DNA from: Litsea cubeba
Taxonomy: Eukaryota; Streptophyta; Magnoliopsida; Laurales; Lauraceae
Direction: 5' to 3'
Assembly: GCA_012931725.1 (NCBI GenBank)
Contig: CM022948.1
Location: 62,363,222 to 62,427,221 of the forward strand
DNA: 64,000 nucleotides
Every line of letters begins with the position of its first letter. Positions within the stretch are counted from its first letter, which is position 1. A model generated the notes under the pieces. That model did not search any database, was not told the DNA's origin, and saw only the letters and a list, made by a program, of their open reading frames with translations. This document shows, piece after piece, positions 58,001-64,000 of the stretch. The position numbers and the translations under genes are program-made.

Positions 58001-58596
58001 CCTCCTTTAGGGGTTTTTAAGTTTAATGTGGATGGTGCTTCGAGGGGGAAGCCAGGTCCGGCTGGGATTGGAGGGGTGCTTCGCAATTGTAAGGGGGATC
58101 GAGGTGTTAATGATGTTTTCCAAGTATGTAGGTGTGTGCGATTCCAATGAAGCGGAGGTGCTAGCCATTCTTGAAGGTCTTCGTTTGTTTTCTAGTAGAT
58201 ATGACGGTACTCTTATTATGAAAAGTGATTCCTCTAATGCGATCGCATGGGTGTCTAAGTGGATGACTAATCCTTGGAAGTTTCATTTCTATCTGAATGA
58301 AATTAGAGAGTTATCTATTGGAATCAATGTTTCCTTCCATCATGAGATTAGATCAGCTAACTTCATGGCAGATGTATTAGCCAAGCAAGGGGTTGATAGA
58401 TTCCTTCCTTGGGTGGGTGTGATTATGTAAGTGGTTGATATGTTGTTTCTTTGGGTGGATGTGGTTTTGTTAGTAGGGTTGGAGGTGGTGCATTTCTCCT
58501 GCACATCCCCTTCCTCTTTTTTTTTTTTGCTTTTTTGTACTTTGTTCCTTGTGTTCTTTAAATGAAATCTTTCGTTAGTTCAAAAAAAAAAAAAAA
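55052..58596 (+). mobile_element. 5'-truncated L1-type LINE with poly(A)
   Basis: It starts within the segment between endonuclease and RT (SWWSQEDVSGFAGYRLCKKF, about 55064). It carries RT, zf-RVT and RNase H, then a 3' UTR ending TTTAAATGAAATCTTTCG and about 15 A (58582-58596). ORF1 and the endonuclease are absent. No clean target duplication; ATGATGAATGA near both ends (55031, 58608) is only suggestive. It lies upstream of RBM48, outside the gene. Confidence 0.9.
55061..58430 (+). pseudogene. L1 ORF2 pseudogene: RT, zf-RVT, RNase H
   Basis: One frame from 55061 carries four stops: TAA 55190, TGA 55304, TGA 56057 and TAA 57407. A frameshift near 58100 moves the last part into another frame, which ends at 58430. 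RT motifs: DKAPGPDGF (about 55640), YRPISLVGCAYKMLSKILAN, FKIDLEKAYDHVE (stop where Trp is expected), GIRQGDPLSPFLF and the catalytic FADDTVLF (56342). The zf-RVT has CVMCGKEEESIDHLFLKC. RNase H has FNVDGASRGKPGPAGIGG and, after the shift, SDSSNAIAWVSKWM and FMADVLAKQG. Not functional. Confidence 0.9.
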
Positions 58597-58599
58597 TTT

Positions 58600-61110
58600 G
58601 GGGAGCCATGATGAATGAAGATGGTAGTGGTGGTGGTGGTGGTGGAGAATAACATCAAGAGATCCGGGCATGATTAGAGTAAGTTGGGCTGGTGCGTCCA
58701 TATGCAATGAGTTCACTTGGGTTGGTAGCAATTCTGAACCGCACTCGAACTTAACCCATCTGTAGATCGGGTTAGAAATGCCAACCAGACCTTTAGTTAC
58801 TGGGCCTAGTTTAGGTCTTCAGGTGGGTCACATCAAGGGTGATAATTCCCGTGGATAAATCTATCCACCAATGGGTCCCAAAGCAAAATCCTCAGCCGAT
58901 TAAAGAACTTATACCCTGCAAATCCATGGTTACTTTACTGTAACTGCGTATTACTCAGATGGTAAAGATTGTACGTATCGTACGTGTGACCCACTTATAA
59001 TGGAGCCCACCAAGTAAGAATTTTACAATAACATACGTAGAGCAACATCCACCAAAAATGCACCAAATAGAATAGTCTGTTTCATATCTAGGTTCCATAA
59101 CTGAATTCTCTACCATTGCCACAGCTCATTTGCCTCCATTTGAACTCCCAATGGAGCTCGTAAGATGATAAAGAAGGATGATTGTGTATATAGTTCACAC
59201 ACCAACACATTTGGTCTTTGTGAGCAGATATACTGTACTGCAAACAGTGTTGCCATGATCAACTTCCAGTAAGATTACAAATGGGTTGGGTCTGTGTAGG
59301 CCCATGACCCATCAGACCTGAGTATTATCTCGATGGACATGGATTTGACCTAAAAATTAAAATAACAACAGTAGCATCTTATTGCCGCAGCATATATTTT
59401 CATAGTACATATAGAGACATGCTGTGAAATGCCCACACGTGGATAAGAGATTTGCCGAATATTTATTCAATCAAACAACCCTAGCCCTTAATTCAATGAC
59501 TTCACAGTTAATGATGTACAACATTTTGTGACTAAAATCCAATGGAGGATAAGAAGTGCATCAGTGAAAAACTGAGAATAATGCTAATTTATGGGTAGTA
59601 GTGGAACTGCAGGTGTGTATGAAGGTATTAGATTGATTATAGATGAGCCCATGTACCATAGCCTTCGTTTTTGGAGAATTTGTCTAATTATTTGTTTACA
59701 TGTTATAAACCACAGATACAACCAAAAGGAGTATGTTAATTAGTACCTGGACTCTGACACAGGCCCATATAAGTATAAGGGTTGCTGCGTCTAGCTATTG
59801 TTGGACTGGACCTACGCTGGACCCATTAGCAGACCTACACTGGTACACACTGCTTATTCTTGCAATCTCTCCTCACCATATTAGCCTTTCTATTAAAAAA
59901 CAAAACCATAGTAGTTTTTTTTTGGGATTTTCACATATTATTCCTCCTTAAAATCGTTTTTTTCAATTTCAAAAACTAAAATTTAAATAATGTCATCAGA
60001 GTCGCTTGACTCTTATCAACGTTATTTTTTTAGGCCTTTTGCCCTAGATCCCACGATATCATGGGAATAGTATATGTCACAGAAATTGATGAACCCCATG
60101 ATATCATGGGACTGTCCCATGATGTCATGACTTTTATGCCGCATCTTATGAAAAAAAAAAAAAAAAACTCAAGAATGATAAATCATGAGAAATGAAATGG
60201 TGGCCAAATGTGTAGTTAACTTTTCACAAAATGCCATTTTTCATGTTTTGTAAAAAAACGAATTCGCTTGCTTGCAATTGTTTAATAAGATTCATTGATT
60301 GTTCAATTATTTTTATAATGGGTGAGTTGTGATTGATTACATGACAGGCAACGATCTGGAACCTCCATCCTAATTCATGATTAAACAATTTTGGTGTCCT
60401 CAGTCCTGACGTCGTACTCCACCATCAAACATTTTCTTCTGTCCAACTAATTCTTTGATTAGTGCTGCCACCCTCATCTTTAGCTTAGATTAAGACCTTT
60501 CACCCAACATATATAAGTTTTTCTTTAGGAAGGACCCAAAATCTTTCTGTTTATTCCATCAGCTTTTCTATTACCTGTTTCTTTCACCATCCATCAGAAA
60601 ACCATGAGCGGTAGGTTGCATTCAGTAGGCAATTTACATTAAACAAGAAACAACTTTTACCAGAGCAAGTTCTTTATTTGTCTTTGCTATTTGGATGTAT
60701 TCATGGCGATAGGCAGGTTTTAAGAGCAAATATGATGGACACGAGGGGTAAGTAAAATCACAATTATTTTAGATTATAAGTGTTTTGGTGGATTGAGCTG
60801 GGGACAAAGTAGCTTTAGTTAGGATTAGTTTATATATTGTGATAAATATCTTGTATTATGGGGTGACAGATTTTCTGGGTCATACCATGCACGAGTCGTA
60901 ACAGGGGGTATTTGATAATCTCTACTAAATATAAAATTTCTCTAAGGGGCGTTAGAGTGCTTGGGAATTAAATAAATAGGAACTCATGGTAAAATGAGCT
61001 CCATCAAAGTATTAGTGAAGAGGGGAAGTGTGAATGATATTAGGTGGGGTGAATGATGTAAGTTTATAATGTGGATGATACCTTGACTTACATAGGATTT
61101 GAATTATAGG
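58600..61110. other. Intergenic, no gene seen
   Basis: A (GGT)n run lies at about 58628-58645. ATGATATCATGGG palindromic words recur at 60055-60140. An A run lies at 60151-60167. The frame 59733-59951 has no recognisable domain. Confidence 0.4.
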
Positions 61111-61114
61111 GTGA

Positions 61115-62054
61115 TGTGTGGGTTTTTATTTTTGATCTTCCATTGCTTCACTAATTTTCATAAAAGGAGAGGTTATTTGATGGTCGTTTTTGTGAGTGCA
61201 CAAAAATTCACAGACCCGGGGGTAGTGTTTTTGAGACTCATTGAGGAGGACGGAGGCTGAAGCTTCTTGTTGATGATGGAAGAACAGCTGCCTGAGAACC
61301 TGGAAGAGGGAGAAGAAAAAGGTCAGAGGACCCTGGCTATAGGCAGCGCAGGGCTCTCTGATGCCTAAGTCAGTGTGAGAACTAGACAATAGGATGGAGA
61401 TTTAAAGAAGATGAAGTTTGGACATGGCGTACCAGAATAATGGCCTCCTTGTTCTGGAACTGTTGTTCAGTTTATATAGAAGAAGGAAGGAGGCAGGAAG
61501 GTGGTTGACTGTCTTGTCATAGCCCACCTTGTCAGGTACTAGGGAGGCGCAGTTCCACCGTAGCCTACTTTGACATCAATGACAGTCTCATCGTAGCCCA
61601 CTTGTCTCATCAGGCCATATCCTGGCGCCTTGGGAGCTATGGAGGGCGATCTGTCAGTAGATATGGGCGGTGCCCTTGTCTTATCGCACGTGCTGTAGCG
61701 TGCTTGAGTGTCAATGGAAGGACAGCTGTCAGTAGCTTGTGCTGGCCGTGGGGAAGAAGCTGGCCGAGATCAATGATGGACGAGGCCGAGACCGAGATGA
61801 TTTGCGAGGGTGGTGATCTCAGTTGGTGCCCTGACTCTGCTGCCGAGGTCCGGGGTAACCTAGAGTTTGGTTGGCGAAATTGGTACCGGGACCGCGGTGC
61901 GCGTGGCCGAGATGAGGCTTTGACTGAAGTGGGAACACTTGGCCGGGCTGATGGAGGCTGAGACCGAACCTTACCGAGATGGATTAGCTGGTGCGGGAAC
62001 CCGAGATGGAGCATCTGGCCGGGACTCCTGTGAGCTCGAAAATATCCCCACACA
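61115..62054 (-). mobile_element. Probable solo LTR, minus strand
   Basis: On the minus strand it starts TGTGGGGATATTTTCGAGC, has a TATA box in CTTCTATATAAACTG (about 61470), then ACTTAGGCATCAGAGAGCCC (about 61375), and ends AAACCCACACA. This layout and its GC-rich U3 suit a Ty3/gypsy LTR. No primer-binding site or polyprotein follows, so it is likely solo. A target duplication could not be confirmed, so the ends may be off by some bases. The frames 61126-61389 and 61602-62053 lie within it. Confidence 0.45.
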
Positions 62055-64000
62055 GTTTTATATACTCACCATGTCTATTCATTTTAACCACTTATGACTT
62101 GAATTCCTATATATTCAATTTCTTTGTATTCTATGCAACTAAGTGGGTAGTTTAGGATTACAAAAAAAAAAAAAAAACAAAAAAAAACAAAAAAAAACCC
62201 AATAGGTATGAGATGAGTGAGAACCTTGTAATTTTTATTTTATACTTTTGTAAAGGAAACCCTTAAGTTCGAATCCCAATTTCTGCTATGAAAATTGTTC
62301 TCATTCTCCTACAAAAATTGCGCTCGATGCAGAGGCTCTCTGTTGAACCATATAAATTTTTTTGTGTTACTCGTGTTGCCTTTTTATTGGTTGGATCGAG
62401 ATTTCTTTCGTTTATAACAATTTATACCCCTTCGGTAGAGTTTTGAATGCTCTGTCTCAAGATACAGAAGCCCAAGATTAGTCACTTTAAGAACACCACA
62501 AGAGTACATGTTGTTGCAATACTTAAGTGCACAAGAAATAGAGAATCGAAAGGAGTAAAATACATACGCTTATCAGTTTATCTCAGTAAAGTAGTAAACC
62601 CTGTGGGAAGTTTTCATATGTGTAACTGAACTCCAGCAACAGAAACGTCAGTAATTCTCTAGAGAAAGACGGTTGGGTTGCTTTGAAATAAGAGATAAAA
62701 TCTTGTATAGGATTTGAAGTACAAGATTTGGAGATAACCTTGCCTCAAAAAAGTAAGAGCCCTGCTACATGGACTAACCCATGGACCGATTCATGGACTA
62801 ATCCCATGGTTTTGGGGGGGAAATCACCTTACATTAGGTGATTTTCCCCCCAAAACTATGGGGTATGTCCATGGACTAACTCCATGAGTTAGTCCATGTA
62901 GACTTTTTGAAAAAGTAATACGCATATGATTGAGAGGTGACCTTAGATCTAAAGTATGAGGTTGGGGTTGTTGAAAGTAGGAGACTTTACTTGAGGACCA
63001 ACAAAATGAAGTCCAGATTCCTCCATAGACCATCAATTCCATAGAAGTTACTCCTCCCAAGTGAAATGATTTTTCACTTTTCCATGTTAATTTTCCAAAA
63101 ATCTGGTCCAAACGTTGTAATTTATACCAACAGGTAGTGTTGCAAATGGGTCAGGAGGGGTAGCTGAATTTGGGGAGCCTACTTCAATCTCTTCTGAAAG
63201 GTGCTGCTGCAATGGGTGAAAATGGGTTGGGTTTTTGGTTGGGTCCATGGTGTACTCAAGCACAGCCCTGAATTTCTAAAATGGGACCTATATTTTGATC
63301 AGTATCCAACTTAGGTCCAGGTTACAGATCTACATCCATACATGAATTTAAATTAACTGAACTGAACTCTAATCCGAATGGAAATAAAAGGCCTTGACAC
63401 CAGCAAGTTATCCTGTATTTTATATATGTATGAATGATAGATTACCTTATATACTTGTATACATATAATATACTGTGATATCCTGTAGTTTAAGTCCTCG
63501 GGCATAAAGCCCATTGATGGAACCCGAAGAGCCTGTCTGTTTGTATGTAATTCACAGGAATTTTGAGAAATGCATTTCTAAACGTGGTTAAGATTGAAGA
63601 ATAAAGTGAAGATGCCTGAATGACCATCAAATTATCCCTCCTTGGATGGAAAATGAATTAATGGGAGAAGGAAAATGAATACTTAGGCATTACCCTAGTA
63701 ATTCAAATCCTAGGATTCGAGAAGAAAAAAAACTACAAAAGTAATGTCTGTTTACACCTCAGCCTTATATCCGTAACCCCTCAACTCTTTTAACAATTTT
63801 TCTTGGAACCTATTTTTTTCGAAATTCCTAGGAATCAGTTCCATGCAAGCAATGGGTCCTAACCCAATTTTATTAGGGTGTATGCAGTGGAACCTGGATC
63901 AGAATTATTCCCATTCCCCAATTTTTCATTTCAGGTCCTTAAGTTACCCACTTGAGTCAACTTGGCCGAGTCACGGCTTGCCAAGTTTTTGGAGTATGAA
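62055..64000. other. Intergenic with one hairpin, no gene seen
   Basis: An A-rich tract lies at 62161-62198. The frames 62447-62629 and 62824-63111 have no recognisable domain; the second overlaps the hairpin at 62764-62901. Confidence 0.35.
62764..62901. repeat. Imperfect ~68-bp-arm hairpin (MITE-like)
   Basis: CTACATGGACTAACCCATGG at the left pairs with CCATGAGTTAGTCCATGTAG at the right, and GGGGGGAAATCACCT pairs with AGGTGATTTTCCCCCC around a short centre. Arms have a few mismatches. Target duplication not identified. Confidence 0.8.

Noticed and set aside
55031..58618. ATGATGAATGA as target duplication of the L1 LINE
   Set aside because: The right copy starts 11 bases after the poly(A), and the sequence is a simple ATGA repeat. 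Not convincing.

Overview
This is plant nuclear DNA. It is AT-rich and dense in LTR retrotransposons, L1- and RTE-type LINEs, SINEs, MITEs and microsatellites, with one spliced protein-coding gene. Frequent GTGGGGCCCAC-type words and very long TE-filled introns suit a large-genome woody angiosperm. A magnoliid or early-diverging lineage is my guess only.

The one host gene I can reconstruct is on the minus strand, from 54213 (ATG) to 22635 (stop). Eight exons join in frame into a 243-residue RNA-binding protein of the RBM48 family, the minor-spliceosome partner of ARMC7. Its coding sequence is only 732 nt, but the gene spans 31.6 kb. Intron 3 (9.9 kb) and intron 6 (16.8 kb) are packed with transposable elements. 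All seven introns have GT-AG ends.

1-5.5 kb: a Tourist-like MITE with long TIRs, a degenerate GGGGCCCAC / TTATTA / GATA repeat array, and AT-rich unannotated sequence. 5.5-14.2 kb: old LTR-like sequence interrupted by a 3,055-bp solo LTR (6988-10042, target duplication ACTAC). 14.2-21.7 kb: GC-rich gene-like fragments, two related TIR elements with AT-rich minisatellite cores, a perfect 61-bp-arm hairpin, and a Pack-type TIR element (20606-21697).

22.3-54.2 kb: the RBM48 gene. Intron 6 holds a 2.1-kb fold-back with about 1-kb arms, a hAT MITE, a 136-bp tandem repeat, an antisense L1 fragment, a young Ty1/copia element (32584-37913; LTRs differ at one base), a small fold-back and a SINE. Intron 3 holds an RTE LINE split by two LTR elements. 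One is a non-autonomous gag-protease element (46543-49857). The other is an older element that itself contains an antisense gag-protease element, which in turn carries a TRIM, a LINE tail and two hAT MITEs. Intron 2 holds an antisense L1 fragment, a LINE tail and long poly(G) tracts.

54.3-64 kb: a 5'-truncated L1 LINE (55.05-58.6 kb), unannotated intergenic sequence, a probable solo LTR on the minus strand (about 61.1-62.05 kb) and an imperfect hairpin at 62.8 kb.

No rRNA, tRNA, CRISPR or operon-like system is present. Most of the interest lies in nested and non-autonomous elements and in a short splicing-factor gene that must splice across them.
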